Source: Oscillospiraceae bacterium
Lineage (GTDB): Bacteria; Bacillota; Clostridia; Oscillospirales; Ruminococcaceae
Direction of reading: 5' to 3'
Length of the DNA stretch: 29,535 bases
Assembly: GCA_017472375.1 (NCBI GenBank)
Contig: JAFUQL010000091.1
Coordinates: 1 to 29,535, forward strand
The stretch's first letter is position 1. Each line of letters starts with the position of its first letter. The notes under the pieces were generated by a model, which saw nothing but the letters and a program-made list of their open reading frames with translations, had not been told where the DNA came from and did not search any database. Positions 1 through 7,894 of the stretch are shown piece after piece. A program made the translations under genes and the position numbers.

Positions 1-501
1 AAACACCAGCATCAGCAGGATGGCCGAGGTGAGCTGCCGGGGGCCCACCCGGTAGGCGCTCTCCCGTGTCAGCCACTGGCAGACCGTCAGGGCCAGTACT
101 CCCGTCACCGCACCGTAAAAGACAAAGCCGATGGGAATGTAGTACCAGCCCAGCGGCAGCCTGCCGCCGAGGAAGTAACAGAAGATCAGCCAGCACTCCA
201 TGGTGAGCTGGTGGGAGGTGATGATCCATGTGGTGCCGTACAGCGCCTGCGCCGGGGTGGTCTCGCAGCAGGCCAGCGTCAGGCAGAACACACCCACACT
301 GTAGGCGAGCACCTCCAGCCATCCGTAGGGCGCAGGAAGCAGCCGCCCGGTCAGCCCAAAGACCAGTACAAGGGCCAGTGCCATGCCCATGCGCAGGCGG
401 TAGCGCCGCCGGTGCCTCAGCGGGCCGAAGAACGCCAGGCAGGAGCCCGCCAGCGTCAAATGCATACAGAAGGGCGCGGTGAGGGTATACCACTGTTCCA
501 T
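1..501 (-). CDS. N-terminal membrane part of a sensor histidine kinase (partial, runs off the window)
   Basis: The translated 167 residues begin MEQWYTLTAP and consist of about five hydrophobic segments with short charged loops, as in the sensor region of GHKL-type kinases that partner LytTR regulators. The ATP-binding domain would lie beyond the window edge, so the kinase assignment rests on the neighbour: the start codon overlaps the stop of the LytTR regulator by one base (TGATG), which indicates translational coupling. The ligand is unknown; such sensors often read peptides or membrane state. It could instead be an unrelated membrane protein, but position and topology favour the kinase. 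Confidence 0.6.
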   Translation of the reverse strand, partial: MEQWYTLTAPFCMHLTLAGSCLAFFGPLRHRRRYRLRMGMALALVLVFGLTGRLLPAPYGWLEVLAYSVGVFCLTLACCETTPAQALYGTTWIITSHQLTMECWLIFCYFLGGRLPLGWYYIPIGFVFYGAVTGVLALTVCQWLTRESAYRVGPRQLTSAILLMLVF

Positions 502-1208
502 CAGCCGCCGCCTCCCACATAGTCGGTCAGGGCAGCCATGAAAGCATTCTTGTTGCGGCGGCTGATCTGCAGCTCCGCGCCAGCCACCACCGCCGTATCC
601 TTCTGCACCTTGGTAACGTACATCAGGTTGACCAGATACCAGTAGTTGCACCGCACGAAATGATAGGGCGCCAGTTCGGCCTCAGCGGCCTGCAGGGTGC
701 CCCGCACGGCAAATTCCCCCAGTTCGGTGTGGTAGCGCAGCACACCGTTCTGCACCTCCACATAGCGGATCTGCCGGGTCTCCAGCCGCACCGCACCGTC
801 GCTCAGGCGCAGCACCACCTGGCCGGAAGCCTGGCGCTGTACCATCTGCACGGCCTTCTCCAGCTTGGTGGAAAAGGTGAAGTAATTGATGGGCTTGAGG
901 ACATAGTCCAGCGCCCGCACCGAATAGCCCCGGATGGCATACTGGGCCAGATTGGTGATGAACACCAGCACCACCTCGCTGTCCCACGCGCGGATCTGCT
1001 CGGCGGCGTCCATGCCGTTGACCCCAGGCATCTCAATGTCCAGAAAGATGATGTCGTAGATGGGACGGTACCGGTCCAGGATCTCTGCACCGTCGCTGAA
1101 CAGGGACACCTGCAGCTCGGTGCCGTTCTCCTTCTCATAGCGCAGCAGGAAGTCGTGGATCTGCCCGCGCATCTCAGCGCTGTCCTCCACCACGGCGATG
1201 CGAAGCAT
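501..1208 (-). CDS. LytTR-family response regulator
   Basis: This 235-residue cytoplasmic transcription factor has a receiver domain (about residues 1-120) and a C-terminal LytTR DNA-binding domain (about 130-230). The receiver shows the acidic pair E8-D9, the phospho-acceptor D57 in FLDIEMPG, and the conserved lysine in VLKPI. The C-terminal half has LytTR-like features such as IRYVEVQNGVLRYHT and FVRCNYWYLVNL. The ATG at 1208 is chosen over an in-frame ATG at 1214 because GGGAGG lies about seven bases ahead of 1208 but directly abuts 1214. It is coupled to the following sensor gene. Targets cannot be inferred from the window. Confidence 0.9.
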   Translation of the reverse strand: MLRIAVVEDSAEMRGQIHDFLLRYEKENGTELQVSLFSDGAEILDRYRPIYDIIFLDIEMPGVNGMDAAEQIRAWDSEVVLVFITNLAQYAIRGYSVRALDYVLKPINYFTFSTKLEKAVQMVQRQASGQVVLRLSDGAVRLETRQIRYVEVQNGVLRYHTELGEFAVRGTLQAAEAELAPYHFVRCNYWYLVNLMYVTKVQKDTAVVAGAELQISRRNKNAFMAALTDYVGGGG

Positions 1209-1238
1209 GGTCATCCCTCCCGTCGATTCGTTAACAAT

Positions 1239-1268
1239 ACTATAACATGATACCGTATATTTCATCAA
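1239..1268 (-). promoter_or_regulatory. Probable promoter of the LytTR two-component operon
   Basis: On the minus strand a TTGATG -35-like box and a TATAGT -10-like box are 18 bases apart, about 30 bases ahead of the regulator start. The surrounding AT-rich stretch stands out from the GC-rich genes. Activity is inferred from box similarity only. Confidence 0.5.
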
Positions 1269-1326
1269 CCGGCGATGGGCATTCTGCCCGAAAGTGTCCA
1301 CCGCGCTGTGCCTTCGATACAAACAG

Positions 1327-1369
1327 CGATCCCCCGGGCCGTGCGGCCCGGGGGATCGTTTTCTTTTTT
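1327..1369. terminator. Intrinsic terminator after the ROK gene
   Basis: A perfect 14-bp stem (1327-1340 with 1345-1358) with a 4-base loop lies just past the ROK stop. The clean T-run (1359-1369) is on the plus-strand side; on the minus strand, where the gene is read, the tail is only moderately T-rich (CTGTTTGTAT). It may work in both directions. Confidence 0.75.
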
Positions 1370-1381
1370 CAGGGAACTCGT

Positions 1382-2623
1382 TCAGTCTTCCGCCTGCTTC
1401 GGGGGCTCCGGCAGGCCGCCGGCGGCCAGCAGCAGCTCGTTGACCACCACGGCCAGCGGCCCGATGTGTCCGATGCTGTCGTTCAGATGCGACTTGCGGA
1501 TGTAGCACTCGTTGTAGGCAGGGTCATACTGGCGGCACACCTGCAAAAAGCGCTCCCAGACGTGGGGCAACTGGAACATATCTCCATAGACCACCACTGC
1601 ATCCGGCGCCAGGAAGGTCACCGAATGGCACAGGGTACAGGCCACCGATTCAATGACCTCGTCCATGGCCTGCCACATCCCGGCATCCTGCACCTGGCCC
1701 CACCAGCCGATGTTCCGGGCGCGGATCTCGCTCACATCCCCGGCCACCAGTTCATACAGGGCGGGCATGGTCTCAGGCGTACAGCCCGCGGCCACCCGCT
1801 CCGCAATGGCGTGCACCGAGGCGATGGTCTCCAGGCAGCCGTAGCGCCCGCAGCGGCAGCGCCGCCCGTCCTTGACCACCCGCACATGACCCAGCTCGCC
1901 CTCCTTGGACTTGTGGCTCTCATACACAGCGTTCTGGATGATCATGGCGGAGCCCACGCCGGGGCCCCACTTGAGGAACATCAGATTCTCCCGCTTGCGG
2001 CCCACGCCGTACACCAGCTCGGCCTCGGCAAACGCTTTGACGTTGTTTTCCACCACCATGGGGTACTTCAGGTACTTCTGCAGCTCGCCGACCACATCCA
2101 CCGGTCTCTCCCAGACACGGTAGGCAGACTGGCTGATGCCCCGCTTCCGGTCCACCGGGCCGGGCACCGACACGCCCACGCCCAGGATCTTCTCCCGGGG
2201 GATGCCCATCTCCCACATCAGCACCTTGCTCTCGTTGGCGATGGCCTTGAGGAACTCCTCCGGCTCGGCCTGCGGGTTGGTCTTGATGGTGCGCTCGGTG
2301 CGGTCGTCGCCCTTCAGGTCGCTCACCGACACCACCGTGGCGGTGGCCTCGATGCAGATGGACAGCACATAGCGGCAGGTGTAGTCGATGCCCACCAGGA
2401 TCTTTCTGCGCCCGGCGCGGCGACCCTCCTGCAATTCGCCCTTCTCCTGCAGGATGCCCGCAGCGATCAGCTCGGTGCAGATGAGGGTGACGGTGGCCGG
2501 GGTGAGGCCCAGCTTTTCAGCCAGATCCTTCCGGGACATGGCGCCCTGCTCGTTCAGCAGCCGCAGGATCGCACTGCGGTTGTTGTATTTTACATTTTCA
2601 AGATTGATGCCGGTATGTGCCAC
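1382..2623 (-). CDS. ROK-family transcriptional regulator (NagC/XylR type), likely SQ operon repressor
   Basis: This 413-residue protein has an N-terminal winged helix-turn-helix (about 15-70, including SRKDLAEKLGLTPATVT) followed by a ROK sugar-binding domain. The ROK zinc motif CxCGxxGC is present at C256, C258 and C263. In catalytic ROK kinases the motif ENDxNA carries an Asp base; here it reads ENNVKA, with N194 in that place, so it should bind sugar but not phosphorylate it. The start is GTG with AGGA about nine bases upstream. It has its own promoter and terminator, immediately downstream of the sulfoquinovose operon, so control of that operon by SQ, sulfofructose or a related ligand is the natural inference. 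No binding has been shown. Confidence 0.85.
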   Translation of the reverse strand: MAHTGINLENVKYNNRSAILRLLNEQGAMSRKDLAEKLGLTPATVTLICTELIAAGILQEKGELQEGRRAGRRKILVGIDYTCRYVLSICIEATATVVSVSDLKGDDRTERTIKTNPQAEPEEFLKAIANESKVLMWEMGIPREKILGVGVSVPGPVDRKRGISQSAYRVWERPVDVVGELQKYLKYPMVVENNVKAFAEAELVYGVGRKRENLMFLKWGPGVGSAMIIQNAVYESHKSKEGELGHVRVVKDGRRCRCGRYGCLETIASVHAIAERVAAGCTPETMPALYELVAGDVSEIRARNIGWWGQVQDAGMWQAMDEVIESVACTLCHSVTFLAPDAVVVYGDMFQLPHVWERFLQVCRQYDPAYNECYIRKSHLNDSIGHIGPLAVVVNELLLAAGGLPEPPKQAED

Positions 2624-2691
2624 TGCTTCGGGTCCTGTCCTTTCCGTACTCCGCGCGCCCTCCGCGCGGATCGATTTGATTTATTGGTTTA

Positions 2692-2721
2692 AGTATATTG
2701 GGCAAAGGCAGACAGTGTCAA
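2692..2721 (-). promoter_or_regulatory. Promoter of the ROK regulator gene
   Basis: A consensus TTGACA -35 box (2716-2721) and TATACT -10 box (2692-2697) are separated by 18 bases on the minus strand, giving a leader of about 60 bases. It lies beyond the operon terminator, so the regulator is transcribed on its own. Confidence 0.75.
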
Positions 2722-2786
2722 GCGCTCCCACGCTTTATCATAGTGAATTCGCAAACTTCACATCTTTTAAAATCGTCTTTTGCACG

Positions 2787-2827
2787 AAAAAAAGCCGCAG
2801 AAACACGAAGTCTCTGCGGCTTTTTTC
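2787..2827 (-). terminator. Terminator of the sulfoquinovose operon
   Basis: On the minus strand a GCCGCAGA stem pairs with TCTGCGGC and is followed by seven T. A mirrored T-run on the plus strand makes it potentially bidirectional. It lies about 65 bases past the isomerase stop. Confidence 0.9.
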
Positions 2828-2889
2828 AAACTTTGGGGAAAAATCCCGCTCACGCGGTCAGCATTTTGCCCGGAACGAAAATTCTGCGC

Positions 2890-4230
2890 TTAGTAGCGGC
2901 AGATCTCCATGCCCAGCATATTGCCCAGCTTCTCCAGCTCGTTGGCCACGTCGGCGTAGACCACCACGAAGTGGGGCTCCCAGCCGGCCTTGATGGTGCC
3001 GTAGACAACATCCTTGGCGGGGGCGTCGGTCTTGACCACGATGGAGGTGCCGTTGAACTGACGGGGCTTGTCCAGGGCAGCACCCTTGGCGATGAAGAAA
3101 CGGAAGCCGCCGTCGGGCTTGCGGCCCACACGGAAGACGGTCACGTTCTCGCAGGGCTCACAGCCGAAGTCCATCACGGGGCCGATCTTGCGGTTGGGAT
3201 GCACACCCACCTGAGCGCCGGTGTCCTTCCGGGCCAGGTTGCAGGCGGCCATGCCGCAGTGCCAGTAGGTGATGGTGCCTTCCTTCTCGTCCATGGACAC
3301 GGGGTCGCCGAAGAAGGTAGACTTGCCGCTCAGCTTCTGGCCGATGAACATGGACAGGGCGCCGTACACGTCAGCCTCGCAGCTGGCGGAGATGCCGTTC
3401 TTGTTCAGCAGGCTCAGAACAGTGCAGACGGGGGTGCCGAAGGACACGAAGAAGTCGGGCCAGCAGCGGCTGCTCAGGGCGCCGATGCCGTTCTCCGCCA
3501 CATAGGCCTTGTAGGCCTTGTACAGGCGGGCAAAGTCCACCACGTTCTTCTCGGGGGTCTGGTCCAGACCGCAGACGGTGTCGTTGGCCTCGGCCATCTC
3601 CTCGGCGCAGTCGGTGAACTCGTAGCCCTTGGCCTTCTCGATCAGCTCGCGGGCCTCGATGGCCTCCAGCGTGACACCGAAGGTGCTCATCAGTTCGGCG
3701 TCCAGCGCACGGCCGAAGCCGAAGCCCTGGGGGGTGTGGCCGATGGCGGCCATCTTCAGGCTCTTCAGCGCGACCATGGTCTCGGCGGCGCGGATGGCGG
3801 CGCCGATCTCGGCCTTCACCTCGGCCTCGCCGGGGGCGCCGAAGATGTACTCAAACTGGCCGTCCTTGCGGAAGGCATGGATGGCGTTGGCCGCGGAGTA
3901 AGCGCCGGTCAGGCTGTTCAGGCGCAGGCGGCCGCCGTCGATGACGGGCTCGCGCAGGGTCCACAGCACAACGGGGCAGTCGAAACGCTTCAGCACCTCG
4001 CTGGCATAGGCAGCGTTGGCGAAGGTCACGTTCTGCAGCACCACCAGATCAGGGTCGATGGTGTCCAGATAGGCGGCCAGCTCCTGCACGGTCAGCAGGA
4101 CCTTCTCGGGGTAGACGCAGGCACCGGACAGCTCGCTCAGCATCGCGACAGACTTGTCGAACTGATCCTGGGCGCTCTCCATGTGGTAAGTGCCTACGCC
4201 GATGGGAATGTAAGCAACCTGAAAGCCCAT
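2890..4230 (-). CDS. sftI: L-fucose isomerase-family protein, probable sulfoquinovose isomerase
   Basis: This 446-residue cytoplasmic enzyme is proposed to interconvert sulfoquinovose and 6-deoxy-6-sulfofructose. It belongs to the L-fucose/arabinose isomerase-like group (COG2407 type), seen in VVLWTLREP near residue 88, SRCWPDF near 254, CEADV near 284 and WHCG near 323. E285, D309 and H324 are likely metal ligands by analogy with fucose isomerase. The fold differs from YihS, the SQ isomerase of the Embden-Meyerhof version; the transaldolase pathway is known to use this type. ATG at 4230 is preferred over GTG at 4239 because AAGGTG is six bases ahead of it. It is the last gene of the operon. 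A plain sugar isomerase role cannot be excluded by sequence, but the neighbours argue for SQ. Confidence 0.8.
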   Translation of the reverse strand: MGFQVAYIPIGVGTYHMESAQDQFDKSVAMLSELSGACVYPEKVLLTVQELAAYLDTIDPDLVVLQNVTFANAAYASEVLKRFDCPVVLWTLREPVIDGGRLRLNSLTGAYSAANAIHAFRKDGQFEYIFGAPGEAEVKAEIGAAIRAAETMVALKSLKMAAIGHTPQGFGFGRALDAELMSTFGVTLEAIEARELIEKAKGYEFTDCAEEMAEANDTVCGLDQTPEKNVVDFARLYKAYKAYVAENGIGALSSRCWPDFFVSFGTPVCTVLSLLNKNGISASCEADVYGALSMFIGQKLSGKSTFFGDPVSMDEKEGTITYWHCGMAACNLARKDTGAQVGVHPNRKIGPVMDFGCEPCENVTVFRVGRKPDGGFRFFIAKGAALDKPRQFNGTSIVVKTDAPAKDVVYGTIKAGWEPHFVVVYADVANELEKLGNMLGMEICRY

Positions 4231-4284
4231 AGTTATCACCTTTTCCTTGTCAGTTTTTTCAGTGGGGGAACGATCCGCAGCAGA

Positions 4285-5847
4285 TCAGCCCTCGGCGGCA
4301 GCGGCGTCGGCGGCGGCGTGCTCGGCAGCCATCTCCTTCTCCTGCTGGGCGTTCAGAGCCTCGATCTTCTTGTTCAGCTTCATCATGGAGACGACCAGAA
4401 CCACGGTGATGATCAGGATGACGGCAGAGATGGGACGGCGCACGAAGACGGTCACATCGCGGTCGTAGCTCATCATGGCGGTCACGAAGTTGGCCTCCAT
4501 GATGGACTCCAGGATCATGCCCAGCATCAGCGGGGTGTTGTCGATCTTCAGCAGGTTCAGCAGGTAGCTCAGCCACAGGATGACAACGGTCAGGATCAGC
4601 TCCTTGGTGTTGCCGGTGGCGGCATAAGCGCCGGCGAAGCAGAACATGATGATGCAGGGGGCCAGCAGGGTGTACTTCACCTGCACGATCTTGGCCACAG
4701 CGCGGGTCAGGACCTTACCGATGGGGTACAGCAGGATGTTGGCGATCAGACAGCCGATGATGATGGAGTAGGCCATGGGGCCCTGCTTGGTGAACATCGT
4801 GGGTCCGGGCTGGATGCCGTGCAGAATAAAGGCGCCCAGCAGCAGAGCGGTGACACCGTCACCGGGGATGCCCAGGGTCAGCAGGGGGATCATGGCAGAA
4901 CCGACCACGGCGTTGTTGGAGGACTCAGCCGCGGCGATGCCCTCCAGGCAGCCCTTGCCGAAGTTCTGGGGCTGCTTGGAGATGCGGCGGGCCTCGTTGT
5001 AGCACATGAACTGAGCCACACCGCCGCCGACGCCGGGCATGGCGCCGATGATGGAAGCGATGACCGAGGAGTACAGGGTGGCAGGCATGATGCTCTTGAT
5101 CTCCTTGCCGGTCAGACCCTCGTTGTCGATCTTGTTGGCGTCGTCCAGATGGCCGTCGGACAGCTTGAACTCACGCAGCTTGTCGGCCACCTGAGTCAGA
5201 GCGATCAGGGCGATCATGGCGGGCAGCATGTCGATGCCGTACTTCAGGATGTCCAGACCGAAGCCGTAACGGGTGACGCCGGTGACGGCGTCCATGCCGA
5301 TGCAGGCCATCAGCAGGCCCAGGCAGCCGGAGATGATGCCCTTGGCCAGGCTGTCACCGGACACGCCGGCGATCAGGCTGATGCCCAGGATGCCCATGGA
5401 GAAGTATTCGACGGAGGTGAAGCCGGCCACCAGCTTGGTGATGGGGGAAGCGCACAGCAGCAGCAGGATGGCAGAGAACAGACCGCCGAAGGTGGAGGCG
5501 AACAGAGAGGTATCCAGCGCCTTCTTGACCTTGCCCTTCTTGGCCAGAGGATAGCCGTCGAAGGTGGTGGCGATGGCGGAGTTGGTACCGGGGGTGTTCA
5601 GGGTGATGGCGCTGATGGAGCCGCCGTACATACCGCCAACGTAAACGGCCAGCAGCAGGATGATGGCGGTATCTGCGTTCTCAAAGGTGTAGGTCAGGGG
5701 CAGCATCAGGATGATGCCGAGGGTAACGCTCAGGCCGGGAATGCAGCCGATGACCATGCCGATCACCAGACCGATGAAGATGGTCAGGATGTTGCTGACG
5801 GTGAACACCATGCCGAGGGCCTGGGAAATCATCTGAAAATCAGTCAT
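4285..5847 (-). CDS. tctA: TctA: large membrane subunit of tripartite tricarboxylate transporter
   Basis: This 520-residue polytopic membrane protein has the two repeated TctA signatures: GCIPGLSVTLG near residue 35 with NTPGTNSAIATTFDGYP near 85, and GAMPGVGGGVAQF near 270 with TLGIPGDGVTALLLGA near 325. TctA forms the ion-driven channel of the TTT family with TctB and the TctC binding protein. The Ala/Glu-rich C-terminal tail (EKEMAAEHAAADAAAAEG) is cytosolic and probably not functional. The start lies six bases past the tctB stop, whose end supplies the GGGAGGT ribosome site. Known TTT systems carry citrate, tartrate and other carboxylates; within this operon SQ, an SQ glycoside or a sulfonate product is the inferred cargo. 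Confidence 0.93.
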   Translation of the reverse strand: MTDFQMISQALGMVFTVSNILTIFIGLVIGMVIGCIPGLSVTLGIILMLPLTYTFENADTAIILLLAVYVGGMYGGSISAITLNTPGTNSAIATTFDGYPLAKKGKVKKALDTSLFASTFGGLFSAILLLLCASPITKLVAGFTSVEYFSMGILGISLIAGVSGDSLAKGIISGCLGLLMACIGMDAVTGVTRYGFGLDILKYGIDMLPAMIALIALTQVADKLREFKLSDGHLDDANKIDNEGLTGKEIKSIMPATLYSSVIASIIGAMPGVGGGVAQFMCYNEARRISKQPQNFGKGCLEGIAAAESSNNAVVGSAMIPLLTLGIPGDGVTALLLGAFILHGIQPGPTMFTKQGPMAYSIIIGCLIANILLYPIGKVLTRAVAKIVQVKYTLLAPCIIMFCFAGAYAATGNTKELILTVVILWLSYLLNLLKIDNTPLMLGMILESIMEANFVTAMMSYDRDVTVFVRRPISAVILIITVVLVVSMMKLNKKIEALNAQQEKEMAAEHAAADAAAAEG

Positions 5848-5853
5848 AATCCA

Positions 5854-6327
5854 TTAACCTCCCATAAAGAACGGCACGTCAGGCAGCGAGATGTAGAACA
5901 CATACTTGAACAGGTAGTAGATACCGATCGCAGCCGCAGCGGTAAAAATATAGATGCCAGGTTTGCGCTCGCCGCAGTACCACAGCACGATGGCGAAGAT
6001 GATGATGGAGGCCACCACGAAGCCCAGCATGATGATGCCGATGGCGTACAGAGTGATCAGGGTGATGATGAAAAGCATGGGCTTTTCCTTCTCCCAATCA
6101 AAAACGGTGATGTTCTCCTTCTTGAACACCAGGCTCTGAATGATCAGGATCGCAGAGCAGATCAGAATGCCGGTGATGAAGATGGTGGGCAGCAGACGGG
6201 GAGAGGGAGCGCCGGAATCATACGCAGGCAGACGGACCTGGCTCTCCATGGTGAAGAACATGAACAGAGCGAAGGCGCCCATGATGATGCCGGACCACAG
6301 GTAGGTCTTGATGTTGAATTTCTTCAC
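5854..6327 (-). CDS. tctB: TctB: small membrane subunit of tripartite tricarboxylate transporter
   Basis: The 157-residue protein has four predicted membrane helices (about 12-30, 48-65, 85-120, 128-150), the usual TctB size and layout. It partners TctA in the membrane. The start is GTG with a strong AGGAAAGGAAG site. It follows a long non-coding gap after tctC, unlike the tight tctB-tctA junction, so the permease pair and the binding protein can be expressed at different levels. Confidence 0.88.
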   Translation of the reverse strand: MKKFNIKTYLWSGIIMGAFALFMFFTMESQVRLPAYDSGAPSPRLLPTIFITGILICSAILIIQSLVFKKENITVFDWEKEKPMLFIITLITLYAIGIIMLGFVVASIIIFAIVLWYCGERKPGIYIFTAAAAIGIYYLFKYVFYISLPDVPFFMGG

Positions 6328-6376
6328 GAGAAACTTCCTTTCCTGAATCTAGCAGTTCCTTCAAAATATTGCGGAC

Positions 6377-6396
6377 ATTTTGCATTTGCGCAAAAT
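6377..6396. promoter_or_regulatory. 20-bp inverted repeat ahead of tctB
   Basis: Seven-base arms ATTTTGC and GCAAAAT flank a 6-base centre, about 50 bases ahead of the tctB start. The AT-rich symmetrical form would suit a protein operator. No promoter was recognised beside it. Confidence 0.35.
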
Positions 6397-6404
6397 ACGG
6401 CGAT

Positions 6405-6445
6405 AACGTGACCGGCGGGCCGAGGAACGACCCACCAGCCACGTT
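6405..6445 (-). terminator. Strong hairpin, possible attenuator between tctC and tctB
   Basis: On the minus strand AACGUGGCUGGUGGG pairs with CCCGCCGGUCACGUU over 15 bp including three G-U pairs, with an 11-base loop. The following tail (ATCGCCGTATTTTG) is poor in T, so partial termination or protection of the upstream mRNA end is more likely than full termination. Confidence 0.45.
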
Positions 6446-6656
6446 ACCACCTTATTGAGAGAGGAAACAGGCAATTTTATTGCGGAGGTACGCGGTTTCT
6501 GCCGGGCTGCCCCGGCGCCGCACCGCAGTGTGTGCCACAGAAGCCTTTGCCGCTTCGGATGCGCTCGAAGCGCCGCCGGCATCCTGCTGCACACATCCCG
6601 GTGAGGGCCGCAGGCAGCTTCGGCAGCAGCCGCCTATCCCCGGGAGCTTCCGCCCT

Positions 6657-6682
6657 GCCCGGCCGCATCACTGCGGCCGGGC
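6657..6682. repeat. Perfect 11-bp hairpin in the tctC-tctB gap
   Basis: GCCCGGCCGCA and TGCGGCCGGGC flank a 4-base loop. There is no T-run on either side, so it is not a classical terminator; an RNA-stabilising or structural role is possible. Confidence 0.5.
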
Positions 6683-6776
6683 ATAACGGAGGGTCCCACT
6701 CGTCTGCCCATGTGACCAACAGGTCTCTCAGGCACCGCGCACGGTCAGGTCAGACGAGCCACGCGGAAGGAATTGG

Positions 6777-7820
6777 TTAGGCAGACAGGTTGTCGAACGC
6801 GGCAACAGCCTTGGCACAAGCCTCGTCGTAGAAGGCGACAGCCTCATCGCCGTACAGCTCGAAGCGGTTCAGCATGACGCTCTCGATCCACTCGTGGTAC
6901 TCAGCGTCGGCCCAGACAGCCTTGGTGACCTCGGTCATGGCGTCGATGAAAGCCTGATCAGCACCGGCACGGACAGCCAGAGAGCCGCCGGCAGGCAGGA
7001 TGCAGCTGGAGAAGTCGATGCTGGGATCCAGCTCGGGAGCCTTGGCGTCGCCAGCAACGGTGGGAACGGTGATGGGGCCCTCAGGAGTGACGAAGCCCTC
7101 GAAAGCGCGGTCGTTGAAAGCCAGGATGGGGATCAGAGTGCCAGCCTCGACCTCCTCCATGGCGGCCTGGGTGGTGCCCATGAAGACGTCGACCTCGCCG
7201 TTGACCAGGCCCTGCTTCTGAGCAGCGCCGCCGTCATAAGGCACGACCATAACGTTGCCGCCCATCAGAGCGCACAGGGAGCCCAGCTCCAGGTGGCAGT
7301 CAGACAGGGGGTTGCCGCCGGACATCTTCAGGGTGCCGGCCTTGGCCTTCTCCAGGATGGACTCCAGGGTCTGGTCGGGGGTGGTGTACAGGATCCAGGT
7401 ACGGTCGTCCACGGTGCCGATGGGGTACATGGCGTCGCGGTCGAACTCGACGATCTCGGTGCCGTACTCCTTGCCCAGGTCATGGCGGTAGCACAGGCCG
7501 TAGCCGAACACCAGCAGCTCCTTGGCGGAAGCATCCAGATCGGCGAAGTAGGTAGCGGCAGCGAAGCCGTCACCGCCGGTCATGTTCTCGACGATGAAGT
7601 TGTACTCGGGGTACAGACGGTTGGCCACGACCGCATACTTGCGGGCGATCAGGTCGGCGGTGCCGCCGACGCCGTAGCCGCAGATGATCTTGATGGTCTC
7701 GCCGTTGGGGTTGCCGCCGGTCTCGCCGCCAGCAGCCTCAGAAGAAGCAGCGCCGCCGCCACAGGCGACCAGGGACAGGGCCAGCACCAGAGCCAGCACA
7801 AGTGCGATGAGCTTTTTCAT
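6777..7820 (-). CDS. tctC: TctC/Bug-family substrate-binding lipoprotein
   Basis: This 347-residue extracytoplasmic binding protein delivers substrate to TctAB. It has a lipoprotein signal peptide with lipobox LVAC, lipidated Cys at residue 20, then a Gly/Ser/Ala-rich linker. The mature part has Bug-family traits: GYGVGGTADLIAR near residue 49, matching the family's GG..D..AR loop that holds the ligand, and VENMTGGDGF near 77. The ribosome site GGAGG is well placed. It follows the sulfoquinovosidase by 74 bases. Known Bug proteins bind carboxylates or amides; sulfonate binding here is an inference from context. Confidence 0.92.
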   Translation of the reverse strand: MKKLIALVLALVLALSLVACGGGAASSEAAGGETGGNPNGETIKIICGYGVGGTADLIARKYAVVANRLYPEYNFIVENMTGGDGFAAATYFADLDASAKELLVFGYGLCYRHDLGKEYGTEIVEFDRDAMYPIGTVDDRTWILYTTPDQTLESILEKAKAGTLKMSGGNPLSDCHLELGSLCALMGGNVMVVPYDGGAAQKQGLVNGEVDVFMGTTQAAMEEVEAGTLIPILAFNDRAFEGFVTPEGPITVPTVAGDAKAPELDPSIDFSSCILPAGGSLAVRAGADQAFIDAMTEVTKAVWADAEYHEWIESVMLNRFELYGDEAVAFYDEACAKAVAAFDNLSA

Positions 7821-7856
7821 TGTTTGATCCTCCGTTTTTTTGTTTTATTTCGACAG

Positions 7857-7877
7857 CAGAGGGTGCTCAGCCCTCTG
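7857..7877. repeat. Short hairpin between the sulfoquinovosidase gene and tctC
   Basis: CAGAGGG and CCCTCTG form a 7-bp stem with a 7-base loop. No T-run follows on the minus strand, so it probably marks an mRNA processing or stability point ahead of tctC. Confidence 0.4.
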
Positions 7878-7894
7878 ATAACGAACAAAGGGGA

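Larger units (their letters stand above)
6328..6776 (-). other. 449-base structured non-coding segment inside the operon, between tctC and tctB
   Basis: No frame with a ribosome site and plausible protein was seen on either strand. The minus-strand RNA can form several hairpins: an outer 8-bp pairing CTCGTCTG/CAGACGAG (6699-6706 with 6751-6758), a perfect 11-bp stem (6657-6682), a small GCGCT/AGCGC stem (6561-6573), and a 15-bp stem (6405-6445). Just ahead of the last stem is AAUAAGGUGGUAACGUGG, which partly resembles the T-box sequence AGGGUGGNACCGCG. The segment may set the ratio of binding protein to permease. Confidence 0.55.

Noticed and set aside
1382..2623. ROK protein as a sugar kinase
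   Set aside because: It has an N-terminal DNA-binding domain, and the catalytic Asp is replaced by Asn at residue 194.
2698..6411. Very long plus-strand open frame (1237 codons) and similar ones at 1247-2692, 7820-9928 and 18020-19624
   Set aside because: They are antisense mirrors of GC-rich real genes, rich in Gly, His, Gln and Asp, with no domain or plausible ribosome site. The opposite-strand proteins are clear family members.
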